From contig CAYWVF010000002.1 of the NCBI GenBank assembly GCA_964461815.1, positions 62,001 to 126,000 of the forward strand: 64,000 bases of DNA. The letters are read 5' to 3'. A program made the position numbers and the translations under genes. Origin of the DNA: JAAZBA01 sp964461815. Its GTDB lineage: Bacteria > Bacillota > Clostridia > Oscillospirales > QAMX01. Below, one piece after another: positions 1-9,074 of this stretch. The notes below the pieces were generated by a model. The model ran no database searches and was not told the DNA's origin. It was given only the letters and a program-made list of their open reading frames with translations. How positions within the stretch are numbered: position 1 is the first letter of the stretch; the number at the start of each line of letters is the position of its first letter.

Positions 1-1
1 G

Positions 2-964
2 CGAATAAACCATCATGTGTTTTTAAAGCCGTGGGAGGTAATGGAGAATATCACGAATGTTACACGTTACCTTGCAAAAAAAATCACCGCAGCAGGAGGC
101 GACGCTTCACGTGAAACGCTGTCGTTTCTTCACTGTGCGGATGGGAAAAGCTATTATGTGGATGACGATGGGAATTATTGGCGCTGCTACAGCTTCGTAG
201 ATGATGCGGTAACGTATCAGGTGCTTGAAAGCGGAGAGATGTTTTACAATGTCGGAGAAGCATTCGGACGATTCCAGAAGTATTTGTCAGATTACCCTGC
301 CGATACGCTTCATGAGACGATACCGATGTTTCACGATACGAGAAACAGACTTAAGGACCTTAAAGGGGCTGTAAAAAATGACACTGTCGGCAGACTCAAG
401 GAGGTAGAGCCTGAGCTTGAGGAGATACTAAAGCGTGAGGACGATGCCGGAGCGCTTCTGGATATGCTGAATGCAGGTGTACTCCCCCTCAAGGTGACTC
501 ATAATGATACCAAGGTAAACAATGTGCTTGTGGATAAAAGTACAAAGCAGTGCATATGCGTGATAGACCTTGACACAGTTATGCCCGGACTTGCGGCATA
601 TGACTTCGGAGATGCGATACGAGTGGGCGCATGTACCGCTCAGGAGGACGAGAAGGAGCTGTCAAAGGTAAACTTCGATATCGAAATGTACAGCTGCTTT
701 GCAAACGGCTTTATCAAGGGTACAGATGGACTGCTGACCGATGCGGAGATCGAGAGCTTACCTGTCGGTGCAAAGATAATGACGTTGGAAAACGGTATAC
801 GCTTCCTGACCGACTACCTCAACGGTGATACATACTTTAAGATCCACCGCCCCGAGCATAACCTGGACAGATGTCGAACACAGCTGCGTATGGTAAAGCA
901 CATGGAGGATAATTTCCCCGAGATGCAGCGGATAGTACGTGAGGCTGCCTTAATACAAAAATAA
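2..964 (+). CDS. N-acetylhexosamine 1-kinase-like phosphotransferase (5' end outside window)
   Basis: Aminoglycoside-phosphotransferase-fold sugar kinase, closest by eye to NahK, which phosphorylates GlcNAc/GalNAc at C1 when mucin or milk-oligosaccharide disaccharides are salvaged. The frame is open to the window edge and the first residues (INHHVF) read as homologous, so the GTG at 17 is internal and the N-terminus is missing. Visible kinase motifs are the catalytic loop HNDTKVNNVLVD (HxDxxxxN pattern) and the metal-binding segment VIDLDTVMPG followed by YDFGDAIR. No operon partner is visible downstream: an 82-bp gap separates it from a lipoprotein gene. The fold is certain. The exact sugar is inferred from overall resemblance to NahK. 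Confidence 0.8.
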   Translation, partial: RINHHVFLKPWEVMENITNVTRYLAKKITAAGGDASRETLSFLHCADGKSYYVDDDGNYWRCYSFVDDAVTYQVLESGEMFYNVGEAFGRFQKYLSDYPADTLHETIPMFHDTRNRLKDLKGAVKNDTVGRLKEVEPELEEILKREDDAGALLDMLNAGVLPLKVTHNDTKVNNVLVDKSTKQCICVIDLDTVMPGLAAYDFGDAIRVGACTAQEDEKELSKVNFDIEMYSCFANGFIKGTDGLLTDAEIESLPVGAKIMTLENGIRFLTDYLNGDTYFKIHRPEHNLDRCRTQLRMVKHMEDNFPEMQRIVREAALIQK

Positions 965-1046
965 ATTTTTTTAAAATCATCGGAACATTTGTCATAACGA
1001 TACCGTCTAATATAGTGAAATAACAAATAGGAGAGGATGGTATTAA

Positions 1047-2036
1047 ATGAAAAAAATAAAGAATGCAAGACCGCTATACGGCTTATTGGTTCTGACGATG
1101 GTTTTGTCGTTACTGATGTCTGGATGCTCCGCAGCCGGAAAAGCAGCATATGATAACGCAGCATATGATAGTGAAATGACTGAGTCGGCAACATCAAGCA
1201 GTCAATCTTCTGCTCCCGGCGAATCGTTTAAGTCGGATGACTATAAGTCGGAAGAGGTTGCAGATGATGCAGGCTCGGTGGATGTTGAGCCGAGCGACCG
1301 TAAGATCATACGTAATGCGAGTCTTGAGATACAGACAGAAGCATATGACGAGACGATCGAAGCGCTGAATTCACTCGTAGCGGAGCATGGAGGCTACGTT
1401 CAGGACATGTCAACGTCGGGACGGGCTTTGTACAACACCTACCAGACCCGCCATGCAAGCTATGTTGTGAGAATACCTGCGGAAAAGCTTGATGACTTCC
1501 TGTTTGAAAAGGATGCTATCGGGGCTGTCGTATGGTCTAACGTGTGGCAGGAGGACGTGACGGCTACATACTACGATCAGTCGTCAAGACTCACTGCGCT
1601 GAGAACTAAAGAAGAGAGACTGCTCAGCATTCTTGAAAAGGCGACAGAGCTTTCGGATATCATAGAGCTTGAAAATGCGCTCAGTGATACGATATATGAG
1701 ATCGAGAGCATTACAGGCTCACTCAACAGACTCGACAATCAGATAAATTACAGCACCGTGACGATACAGATCGACGAGGTCACGAAGGTAGATACTGTAT
1801 ATCAGCCGCCGAAAACGCTCGGTGAAAAGATCTCACAGGAATTTAATTACGCTGTAGAGGCTATAATTGATTTCACAGAGGATGTTGTAGTAACGATAGT
1901 AGGTAATTCACCGATAATCGCAATATATGCAGTCGTTATAATCGTTGTGGTGATCGTTATAAGAAAGACGATAAAAAAGCACCGCAAAAAGAAGGCTGAC
2001 AAGAAGCAGCAGGAAAACAAAGAAGATAACCAATAA
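1047..2036 (+). CDS. DUF4349 domain lipoprotein
   Basis: 329-residue predicted surface lipoprotein. The signal peptide ends in the lipobox LMSGC, so Cys27 would be lipidated. A Ser/Ala-rich low-complexity linker follows (about residues 30-85). The DUF4349 core covers about residues 90-250 (DRKIIRNASLEIQT..., a coiled-coil-like middle with SDIIELENALSDTIYEIES, then LDNQINYSTVTIQI). Near the C-terminus lies one strong membrane helix (SPIIAIYAVVIIVVVIVI) with a Lys/Arg-rich tail. A lipid anchor at one end and a helix at the other is usual for this family. Its molecular function is not known. The start is set by a GGAGAGGA-type ribosome site upstream of ATG 1047. Confidence 0.85.
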   Translation: MKKIKNARPLYGLLVLTMVLSLLMSGCSAAGKAAYDNAAYDSEMTESATSSSQSSAPGESFKSDDYKSEEVADDAGSVDVEPSDRKIIRNASLEIQTEAYDETIEALNSLVAEHGGYVQDMSTSGRALYNTYQTRHASYVVRIPAEKLDDFLFEKDAIGAVVWSNVWQEDVTATYYDQSSRLTALRTKEERLLSILEKATELSDIIELENALSDTIYEIESITGSLNRLDNQINYSTVTIQIDEVTKVDTVYQPPKTLGEKISQEFNYAVEAIIDFTEDVVVTIVGNSPIIAIYAVVIIVVVIVIRKTIKKHRKKKADKKQQENKEDNQ

Positions 2037-2041
2037 TATAA

Positions 2042-2078
2042 ACTGCCCCGATCTGCAATGAGTGCAGATCGGGGCAGT
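2042..2078. terminator. Perfect 16-bp hairpin between convergent genes
   Basis: Two 16-nt arms (2042-2057 and 2063-2078) pair perfectly around the loop ATGAG. It lies between the stop of the lipoprotein gene and the stop of trmL on the other strand, so it can end transcription from both sides. The T-rich tail is weak. Confidence 0.7.
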
Positions 2079-2109
2079 ATTATGTACCTGTAATGCTTTT
2101 GAGAGGTGC

Positions 2110-2610
2110 TCAGACCTTAGGCGGTATCTCACCCTGAAGCTTTAATGAGTTGAAGCCCGTCTGCCTGAGAGCCTCGTATACGATTATCGCTACGCTGTTT
2201 GACAAATTAAGACTGCGTGCATCTGATATCATAGGTAATCTTATGCAGCGCTCGGGGTTCTTTTCAAGCAATGGCTCGGGAAGACCCTTCGTTTCCTTGC
2301 CGAAAAGCAGATAATCACCGTCACGATATGATACATCGGAGTAGACGTTTTTTCCCTTGGTAGTAGCGTACCAGACGGAGTGCTTTGACATGTCAAACGC
2401 ACATTTTTCCAGAAAATCATCAAAGGATGAGTAATAGCTTATATCGAGCAGATACCAGTAGTCAAGCCCGGCTCTTTTCAGCTTCGCATCGTCGATCTTA
2501 AAGCCCATAGGCTCGACAAGATGCAGTCTTGCACCTGTAGCCGCACATGTACGGGCAATATTTCCCGTATTTTGCGGTATTTCAGGCTCTACTAATACTA
2601 TATTGAACAT
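2110..2610 (-). CDS. trmL: tRNA (cytidine/uridine-34 2'-O)-methyltransferase TrmL
   Basis: SPOUT/SpoU-family methyltransferase of 166 residues, the usual TrmL length, with no N-terminal RNA-binding extension. It methylates the 2'-OH of the wobble base of tRNA-Leu. Diagnostic motifs are EPEIPQNTGNIART at the N-terminus (motif 1), LLFGKETKGLP (motif 2), and IRLPMISDARSLNLSNSVAI (motif 3, forming the SAM-binding knot). The start follows an AAGAGG site. It is the last gene of a minus-strand set with DUF975 (13-bp gap) and vanW. This neighbourhood gives no extra functional link. Confidence 0.93.
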   Translation of the reverse strand: MFNIVLVEPEIPQNTGNIARTCAATGARLHLVEPMGFKIDDAKLKRAGLDYWYLLDISYYSSFDDFLEKCAFDMSKHSVWYATTKGKNVYSDVSYRDGDYLLFGKETKGLPEPLLEKNPERCIRLPMISDARSLNLSNSVAIIVYEALRQTGFNSLKLQGEIPPKV

Positions 2611-2623
2611 AAAGTGCCTCTTG

Positions 2624-3472
2624 TTAATAATTGATATTGTTTTCTCCGCTCTCCTCGTTCGGCTGAGAAGCGTAATTGTTTACTGCAAGTATGTGCTCCG
2701 TATATGCTGCGAAGGTGATATTCATATACGGTGTTACAAATACTACAGATAAGCCGCAGGTGAATGCCGCTAAGAGCTGCCAGCCTATAAATGACAGATT
2801 CAGTACGAAAAATTCCCACTTTCTGCTCTTCATCAGGGCCTTACACTCACGGAAAGTCTCACGTACCTTTCGTGACGGATCACCTGCTATCATATATATG
2901 GCGACTGTGTAGTACTGCGACTGGATCAGAGCAAATACAGCACCTACGAGGATGAGAACGACACAGAAAACGTAAATTATCATTGCAATAGGCAGAGAGA
3001 TCGAGTCGGCAAACAGAGTCAATAATATGAGCAGGATTATCGGGACAAGCTCAAACAGAAGCGACCAGCCGAGTGATATGAGCATATACCATAAATTAGC
3101 ACCGATAGCCTTTATAAATCTGCTACCCTCGCCAAACCAGTTGAATATGTCAACTACTGACACTTCGTTGTTCCTTACGAGGTTGATGAAAAACTCGTAC
3201 ATACCGAATGCCAGCGGACATGAAATGAATGATAATATGATGGCAATAACAGCGGTCTTGATAGTAGAAGAGGTGTAGAGCACCATGTTGATAGTGCCGT
3301 TGTCATAGATCATATCCTCTGCGACCGGTACAAAATAGGATGATACCAGCCCACCGAGTATGCCTATAGCAGATACTATCAGTGATACGGCTATGCATTT
3401 GCCTAAATTGGAGAAAAGCAGCATTTTTGCACGTGCCTTTGCTGCAACTCTGAGTTGTTTAGCCTGATTCAT
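2624..3472 (-). CDS. DUF975 family polytopic membrane protein
   Basis: 282-residue integral membrane protein. About five to six hydrophobic helices are visible, including CIAVSLIVSAIGILGGLVSS, TAVIAIILSFISCPLAFGMYEF, a long block near residues 125-170, and a C-terminal WQLLAAFTCGLSVVFVTPYM. The repeated layout and the C-terminal end (PYMNITFAAYTEHI) match DUF975 proteins, which are common in Firmicutes and of unknown function. It sits 46 bp downstream of the vanW-like gene and 13 bp upstream of trmL on the same strand, so co-transcription is likely. Confidence 0.85.
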   Translation of the reverse strand: MNQAKQLRVAAKARAKMLLFSNLGKCIAVSLIVSAIGILGGLVSSYFVPVAEDMIYDNGTINMVLYTSSTIKTAVIAIILSFISCPLAFGMYEFFINLVRNNEVSVVDIFNWFGEGSRFIKAIGANLWYMLISLGWSLLFELVPIILLILLTLFADSISLPIAMIIYVFCVVLILVGAVFALIQSQYYTVAIYMIAGDPSRKVRETFRECKALMKSRKWEFFVLNLSFIGWQLLAAFTCGLSVVFVTPYMNITFAAYTEHILAVNNYASQPNEESGENNINY

Positions 3473-3518
3473 CTTATTTACTCCTTTATGATTGATATTA
3501 CATTCAGACTACAGAGCG

Positions 3519-5345
3519 TTAGGTGATGCTGTTGAGCATGTCACCGGAGGGTGCAATTGTATTCTGAAGCCATTCCGGAGGCTGCGATATATCCGGTGTC
3601 TCGGGAGTTGAGCTGCCTGTATTGCCGGTGTCAGGCGTTGAAGTACCTGTTTCACCGGACGTTGTACCTGTAGAGGGATCGACAGGCTCTGTAGAACCGT
3701 TGTTTGTCGGATTTTGTGCATTCTCATAGTCGGTGGGATTTACAAGATACGTTTTGTCGAGCCTTGTATATGTGCTCTTGTTTTCAAGCGTGCGTGATAC
3801 CTCTTTGCCGTCGATATATACTACGCGGTAGCTCTCTGTTTTATATCCCGTATAGCCGCCGTTTTTGAGCTTGCGCTCACCCTGCGGAACACTCTCGTCG
3901 GGCACATCTACAGTCTCAAAGGAATCCTTTGACAGTACCTTCGTTTCGATCTTTACTTCCTTGTTGACTCCGTTTTTATAGCCGAGGAAGGTCACATTTA
4001 CCTGACTGTCCACCTGCTCACACAGTATTTTTATAGGATAATCGGTATTGTTTACAAACTTAAAATCAACAGAGCCGTATACGACGGTAGCATCCTCGCC
4101 CAAGGGAGTATAATCTACGGTAAATCTGTGATTTCTTCTGGAGGTTATCTCAAGATCGGAGCGGAGAGCTGCCATATACAGTGTAGATGATACCTGGCAG
4201 ATACCGCCGCCTACACCGTCAACGACCTCGCCTGCTGCATATATTTTTGCATCCTTAAAGCCGCGTTCATATGTTCTTTCTCCGACTACATTGTTGTAGC
4301 TGAACTCCTCGCCGGGCAGAAGTATCGTACCGTTTACATACTTACATGCAAGCTGCACATTCGTTGTCCGTGGCTTGTTGCCTGCATTCAGCTTAGTTGA
4401 GACCTCAGCCAATGTATCTGTAAACAGAGTAGCTTCAAGTGAAGCCTTCGTTATCTCAGGCTCGATGATCGTTAAGGGGATCGTACATGAGCCGTCGGAC
4501 GCTGAGAGAAGCTGCTGTGCTGCGTTGATATCAAAGGCTATACCGTTCTGCTCGGACGTGATTGTAAAGGTATCTGTAGCTGCATCGATCGTCATTACAG
4601 CGTTGACCGGCTCACGCTCGACCTGATCCTTGATCGCATATAGATCGATAGCATCCGGACGTGTGACTGTCGTTGTGACAACGATCCTGTCCTTAGAACC
4701 GCTTTCGAATTTATCTATGATAAGCTCCGCTATAGAGCCTCCCACGATAGCCGAGCCCTCCTGACCGTTGTCTATGATAACGGAGTCGGAGGTGACTTCA
4801 TAAGAGGACTGCCTGAAATCGGAATTGACCGAGCTTTCAAGCTCAGTGCCTATAGCCTCAAGCTTCGCTGCATCGTAGTTGAATTTGACAGGTATTTCGT
4901 AGCCCGAGAACTTGGCCTTAAGTATTTTGCCGAGCCTCTCACCTGTAGAGCCTGTTCTTCCGTACTTATAAGCCTCGGCTGCACTCGTTGATACATCGTA
5001 ATATCCACCTGCATCGGCAGCTGTTATCGTCGTTACGGCTCCATCTATTTCGACCTCGACGCTTCTGCTGTCGATAAGGTCATTCAGACCGGAATCAAGA
5101 AGCAGTACGACCTCCGATTTGGATAAGCCCTTTACATCTATTCCGGCTACGGTCACACCGGGGTACACACCGTCCTGGAAATATAACAAATACCCGGCAT
5201 AGCCGAACACTACTATAAACACAGCCACGACGACGATCATCGCGGTCATAATACCATATAGATTTTTCTTTTTGCGCCTTTTCCTAGGTGCAGAGCCTGC
5301 GTTCTTTGCAGGAGCTTTCTTTTGATTTTTTACACTATTTTCCAT
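3519..5345 (-). CDS. VanW family cell-envelope protein
   Basis: 608 residues. A short Lys/Arg-rich cytoplasmic tail (RKRRKKKN) precedes one membrane anchor (about residues 31-56), so most of the protein is outside the cell. Two peptidoglycan-binding-4-like segments cover about residues 70-300. The VanW domain follows (about 320-450; GEEFSYNNVVGERTYERGF, VDGVGGGICQVSSTLY, RRNHRFTVDYTPLGEDATV), then a G5-like stretch (about 460-540) and a Thr/Ser/Gly/Pro-rich tail. VanW proteins are found in envelope and vancomycin-resistance contexts, but their biochemical role is unsettled. It is first in a minus-strand operon with DUF975 and trmL. Confidence 0.88.
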   Translation of the reverse strand: MENSVKNQKKAPAKNAGSAPRKRRKKKNLYGIMTAMIVVVAVFIVVFGYAGYLLYFQDGVYPGVTVAGIDVKGLSKSEVVLLLDSGLNDLIDSRSVEVEIDGAVTTITAADAGGYYDVSTSAAEAYKYGRTGSTGERLGKILKAKFSGYEIPVKFNYDAAKLEAIGTELESSVNSDFRQSSYEVTSDSVIIDNGQEGSAIVGGSIAELIIDKFESGSKDRIVVTTTVTRPDAIDLYAIKDQVEREPVNAVMTIDAATDTFTITSEQNGIAFDINAAQQLLSASDGSCTIPLTIIEPEITKASLEATLFTDTLAEVSTKLNAGNKPRTTNVQLACKYVNGTILLPGEEFSYNNVVGERTYERGFKDAKIYAAGEVVDGVGGGICQVSSTLYMAALRSDLEITSRRNHRFTVDYTPLGEDATVVYGSVDFKFVNNTDYPIKILCEQVDSQVNVTFLGYKNGVNKEVKIETKVLSKDSFETVDVPDESVPQGERKLKNGGYTGYKTESYRVVYIDGKEVSRTLENKSTYTRLDKTYLVNPTDYENAQNPTNNGSTEPVDPSTGTTSGETGTSTPDTGNTGSSTPETPDISQPPEWLQNTIAPSGDMLNSIT

Positions 5346-5393
5346 TTCTGACTCCTATTAAATTCCGTGGGTACGTTTTTTTCTCTACTAAAT

Positions 5394-5422
5394 AGTATAA
5401 GATATTTTTGTGAAAAACACAA
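5394..5422 (-). promoter_or_regulatory. Candidate promoter for the vanW-DUF975-trmL operon
   Basis: On the minus strand a TATACT -10 is preceded, after 17 bp, by TTGTGT as a weak -35. The start codon follows about 50 bp downstream. The -35 match is poor, so this is tentative. Confidence 0.4.
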
Positions 5423-5461
5423 TGACAAACTGATAACAATTTATATTTTTTCTGAAATAAT

Positions 5462-5490
5462 TTGCAAACATGCTCAGGCTGTGGTATCAT
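5462..5490 (+). promoter_or_regulatory. Promoter for the metallo-hydrolase operon
   Basis: TTGCAA, 17 bp, TATCAT, about 45 bp upstream of ATG 5536. It is divergent from the vanW promoter. Confidence 0.5.
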
Positions 5491-5535
5491 GGATGGGGAG
5501 AAATCTATTATAATATCTGTAAAAGGAAGAACAAT

Positions 5536-6459
5536 ATGAAAAAGAATAAGCTTACCACTATAATAGCATCGATCGTATTGATAGCCGCACTGATCGTAGT
5601 CGGAGATTACAGCGGTGCGCTCGACAGTGCGATATCCATGCTCGACGGGCAGACCTCGATGAGCTATGATAGCGACCGTCAGAGCAGTGAGGCCGACGGA
5701 ACACTTGAGGTTCATTTTATTGACGTAGGTCAGGCTGATGCTATAGTCATAGTGCAGGGTGACAATGCGATGCTGGTGGATGCAGGAGAAAGTGCTACGG
5801 GTGAGAAGGTCGTGGAATATATTGCTTCACTCGGGATAAAGAAGCTTGAGTACGCTGTGGGAACACATCCTCATTCCGATCACATAGGAGCGATGCGGAT
5901 GATAATAAACAGCTTTGAGATAGGCAAGATATTTATGCCATCGGTGGAGCATGATACATATACGTATGAAAAAACACTCACACTGATAGATGAAAAGGGG
6001 ATCAAGCTGACTGCTCCGAAGCCCATGGATAAGATAAAGCTGGGAGAGGCAAGCATTACATTCCTTTCACCCGATCCGTCTACAGAATTTGACGATCTGA
6101 ACGACTATTCTATTACATTTATTTTGGACTACGGTGAATTTTCGGCAATGTTTACAGGTGATATGGGAACGAAGCCGGAGAATATCATTCTTGAAAGCGG
6201 CTATGATATAGACTGCGATGTTTTGAAGATCGCACATCACGGCAGTAAGACAGCATCAAGTGAGGCTTTTATCGATGCTGTAGCTCCGGAGTACGGAGTT
6301 ATTACCGCAGAGCCTAATGCAGACAGTAATTTACCTGCAAAGACGATAGTCGAACGCTATGAGAGCAGAGGGATCAGGCTGTACAGAACGGATATAAACG
6401 GAAATATCGTAATGCGTACAGACGGAGAGAATATTGAGTTCGAAACGGAGAAAAACTAA
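5536..6459 (+). CDS. ComEC/Rec2-type metallo-beta-lactamase-fold hydrolase, membrane anchored
   Basis: 307 residues from ATG 5536, chosen because AAAGGAAGAA precedes it and a signal-anchor helix (LTTIIASIVLIAALIVVGDY) directly follows. Upstream in-frame codons read as non-coding leader. The core has the zinc-site motif THPHSDH (HxHxDH), the FIDVGQADAI start of the fold, FTGDMG, and KIAHHGSKTASS, as in the C-terminal domain of ComEC. It lacks the ComEC channel, so it is a stand-alone secreted or anchored hydrolase. The substrate is unknown; cleavage of a nucleic acid or cyclic phosphate would be inference. The stop overlaps the next start (TAATG), so translation is coupled to the DUF3006 gene. 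Confidence 0.85.
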   Translation: MKKNKLTTIIASIVLIAALIVVGDYSGALDSAISMLDGQTSMSYDSDRQSSEADGTLEVHFIDVGQADAIVIVQGDNAMLVDAGESATGEKVVEYIASLGIKKLEYAVGTHPHSDHIGAMRMIINSFEIGKIFMPSVEHDTYTYEKTLTLIDEKGIKLTAPKPMDKIKLGEASITFLSPDPSTEFDDLNDYSITFILDYGEFSAMFTGDMGTKPENIILESGYDIDCDVLKIAHHGSKTASSEAFIDAVAPEYGVITAEPNADSNLPAKTIVERYESRGIRLYRTDINGNIVMRTDGENIEFETEKN

Positions 6460-6674
6460 TGAAGCTTGTTATAGACAGGATCGAAAACAACATAGTCTAC
6501 GCTGAAAATGAGGAGTGCGAAACAGTAAAGCTTGAAATAAAAAATATTTTCGGCAGAGTGCGTGAGGGTGCGGTGCTCATTGGAGACGGTGACTGCTATG
6601 AGGTCAGTGAAGACGAGACACAGGCGAGAAAGGCATACATGCACGATAGAATAAAGAGGATGATGGGTAGATGA
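6459..6674 (+). CDS. DUF3006 domain small protein
   Basis: 71-residue protein beginning MKLVIDRIENNIVYAE and ending in a basic helix. It has the pattern of DUF3006, a small beta-barrel-like family often encoded next to ComEC-like metallo-hydrolases, as here (1-bp overlap). It overlaps the following radical SAM start by 4 bp, so the three genes form one translationally coupled unit. Its function is unknown. Partnership with the hydrolase is inferred from gene order. Confidence 0.8.
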   Translation: MKLVIDRIENNIVYAENEECETVKLEIKNIFGRVREGAVLIGDGDCYEVSEDETQARKAYMHDRIKRMMGR

Positions 6675-7555
6675 AGCATGAATTTGATGATCTCCGTTTC
6701 AGACAGATGTATGTTGAGATAACAAATATATGTAACCTCTCCTGCCGCATGTGTCCGAAGACGACACGCAAGCCGAAGTGGATGACTGTCAACGAGCTTG
6801 AGCATGTCCTGCGTGAGATATATCCGTATACAAGATATGTATATCCGCATGTTGTAGGGGAGCCACTGTGCCATCCCGAGTTTGAAAGTGTGCTTGAGGT
6901 GTGTGAAAAGCATGGCTTTACAATGAATATCACGACTAACGGAACTCTGATAGGTAAGCATGAGTATGCGCTTCTTAACTCAAAGTGCATCAGACAGCTT
7001 AATTTTTCCGTGCATAGCTCATGGGAAAATGAGATATTTGATGAGAGCTATGTACGCTCCGTGCTTGAATTTGCAGATAAGAGACATGCTTATTCACCTA
7101 AGATATCATTTCGTATGTGGACGTCGTCAGACAGATCGGCTGACGCACTGAGGATGATACTTGAGCACTACGGCAAGACGAGGGAGGAGTTTGAGGCTGC
7201 ACCGGCAAGGTACGCTACAGGTAAGGCACTGAGGCTCGATGAAAATACGTACCTGAACTCGGAAAATGAGTTTGTCTGGCCTGTAATGAGTAAGCTTGAA
7301 GAGAGTGAGGATAAATTCTGCCGTGCGCTTCGTACACATGTAGGTATACTTGCAGACGGTACTGTAGTCCCGTGCTGTCTGGACAGTGAGGGAATACTGG
7401 CACTGGGTAATATTTTCGATCGGAGCTTTGGAGATATCATCGAAGGTGAACGTGCAAAGACTATTTATGACGGCTTTTCACGCCGTAAAGCGGTGGAGGA
7501 GCTGTGCCGTAAATGTGGTTATTGTGAGCTGAGACTGCAAAATAAGGCTCGCTGA
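6671..7555 (+). CDS. Radical SAM/SPASM domain protein
   Basis: 294 residues. The radical SAM cluster motif C21-NLS-C25-RM-C28 binds the 4Fe-4S that cleaves SAM. The C-terminal SPASM region carries VPCCLDSEG and CRKCGYC, which would hold auxiliary Fe-S clusters. SPASM enzymes modify peptides or proteins, or mature enzymes. No precursor peptide gene is visible next to it, so the substrate is not assignable. The start overlaps the DUF3006 stop (ATGA). Confidence 0.85.
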   Translation: MKHEFDDLRFRQMYVEITNICNLSCRMCPKTTRKPKWMTVNELEHVLREIYPYTRYVYPHVVGEPLCHPEFESVLEVCEKHGFTMNITTNGTLIGKHEYALLNSKCIRQLNFSVHSSWENEIFDESYVRSVLEFADKRHAYSPKISFRMWTSSDRSADALRMILEHYGKTREEFEAAPARYATGKALRLDENTYLNSENEFVWPVMSKLEESEDKFCRALRTHVGILADGTVVPCCLDSEGILALGNIFDRSFGDIIEGERAKTIYDGFSRRKAVEELCRKCGYCELRLQNKAR

Positions 7556-7728
7556 GATACGAAAAGTGCGAATAAAGCACTATTGCCGCAATCCAAATAA
7601 AATCTTACGCAAAATTAAATAAATCACATATTTCAAACCGAATTTATGCAAACTTACCGATATACGGCTCAAAAATGCGGATTTTTTTATTTCAAATGCT
7701 AAAACTTAGGTAATTTTTGCGTTTTCGC

Positions 7729-7757
7729 TTGATTTTTGCTATTTTATGAAGTATAAT
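7729..7757 (+). promoter_or_regulatory. Promoter of the glycolytic pgk operon
   Basis: TTGATT, exactly 17 bp, TATAAT, giving a leader of about 85 nt before pgk. The rest of the 293-bp gap (7556-7848) is AT-rich, and I see no strong hairpin or operator in it. Confidence 0.7.
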
Positions 7758-7848
7758 AGACTCTGTTCTCTTTTGCATTTCTGTAAGAGACGAAAAAGAC
7801 AATTTAAAGCTAAACATTATTCTCATATACTGAAAGGAGTCCCTTAAA

Positions 7849-9042
7849 ATGAAGTACAACAAGAAATCTATCGAGGATGTAAGCGTTTCCGGTAAGAGAG
7901 TTCTTGTCCGTTGCGACTTTAACGTTCCTCAGGACGAAGACCTTAACATTACAGACATGACACGTATTTACGGTGCTCTGCCTACGATCAAGTACCTCAA
8001 GGACAATGGTGCTCGCGTTATCCTTTGTTCACATCTCGGACGTCCGAAGGGTGAATTTAAGTCCAAGTATTCACTTAAGCCTGTTGCAGCTGCTCTCTCC
8101 AAGGAACTCGGAATCGAAGTCAAGATGGCTGAAGACGTTATCGGTGACAGCGCAGCAGCTATGGTCGCTTCTCTTAAGGATGGCGAAGTAGGCCTTCTGG
8201 AAAATGTACGTTTCCACAAGGAAGAAGAAAAGAACGATCCGGAATTTGCAAAGAAGCTCGCTTCCTTTGCAGAGCTCTATGTAAATGACGCATTCGGTAC
8301 AGCTCACCGTGCTCATGCTTCCACAGCAGGCGTTGCAGACTACCTCCCGGCAGTATGCGGCTACCTTATCCAGAAGGAAATAGACGTTATGGGTAAGGCT
8401 CTTGACGATCCTAAGCGTCCGTTTGTTGCTGTTCTCGGCGGTGCTAAGGTTTCCGATAAGATCGGCGTTATCAACAATCTCCTTGAAAAGGTAGATACAC
8501 TTATAATCGGCGGCGCAATGGCATACACATTCGCAAAGGCTCTCGGCGCTAATATCGGTACATCCAAGGTAGAAGAGGATAAGCTCGACTACGCAAGAGA
8601 GATGGTTTACAAGGCAATGTCCAAGGGCGTTCGCTTCATGCTCCCGACAGACACACTTGCTACAGATCATTTCGCAGCAGATGCAGTTGCACAGGATGTT
8701 CCCACATATTCTATCCCGGATGACCTCATGGGTCTTGATATCGGCCCGGCTACTATCGCTGCTTTCACAAAGGCTGTTAAGGATGCAGGTACAGTAGTAT
8801 GGAACGGCCCGATGGGCGTGTTTGAATTTGATGCATATGCAAACGGCACACGCAGCATCGCTAAGGCTATTGCAGAGAGCAATGCTATCAGCATTATCGG
8901 CGGCGGCGACAGCGCAGCAGCTATCGAGCAGCTCGGCTTCGCAGACAGAATGACACACATTTCCACAGGCGGCGGCGCATCTCTCGAATTCCTCGAGGGT
9001 CTTACACTCCCGGGTATCGCTTGCCTTATGGATAAAGAATAA
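7849..9042 (+). CDS. pgk: Phosphoglycerate kinase
   Basis: Cytosolic glycolytic enzyme converting 1,3-bisphosphoglycerate and ADP to 3-phosphoglycerate and ATP. 397 residues, full length. Signature features are VLVRCDFNVPQ at the N-terminus, SHLGRPKG, LLENVRFHKEEE, GGAKVSDKI, and the nucleotide-binding end IGGGDSAAA with STGGGASLEFLEG. Codon use is strongly biased (AAG, GGC, CTC/CTT, ATC), as expected of a highly expressed gene. The ribosome site GAAAGGAGT precedes ATG. It is first of the pgk-tpiA-gpmI set. The upstream enzyme GAPDH is not in the window. Confidence 0.99.
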   Translation: MKYNKKSIEDVSVSGKRVLVRCDFNVPQDEDLNITDMTRIYGALPTIKYLKDNGARVILCSHLGRPKGEFKSKYSLKPVAAALSKELGIEVKMAEDVIGDSAAAMVASLKDGEVGLLENVRFHKEEEKNDPEFAKKLASFAELYVNDAFGTAHRAHASTAGVADYLPAVCGYLIQKEIDVMGKALDDPKRPFVAVLGGAKVSDKIGVINNLLEKVDTLIIGGAMAYTFAKALGANIGTSKVEEDKLDYAREMVYKAMSKGVRFMLPTDTLATDHFAADAVAQDVPTYSIPDDLMGLDIGPATIAAFTKAVKDAGTVVWNGPMGVFEFDAYANGTRSIAKAIAESNAISIIGGGDSAAAIEQLGFADRMTHISTGGGASLEFLEGLTLPGIACLMDKE

Positions 9043-9074
9043 TATAGAAATATACTGAAAGGGTTAGAACAGAC

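Noticed and set aside
8071..8958. Long antisense ORF opposite pgk (295 codons)
   Set aside because: Cys/Ser/Leu-rich with no recognisable domain. It is a by-product of strong codon bias in pgk, which leaves the opposite frame free of stops.
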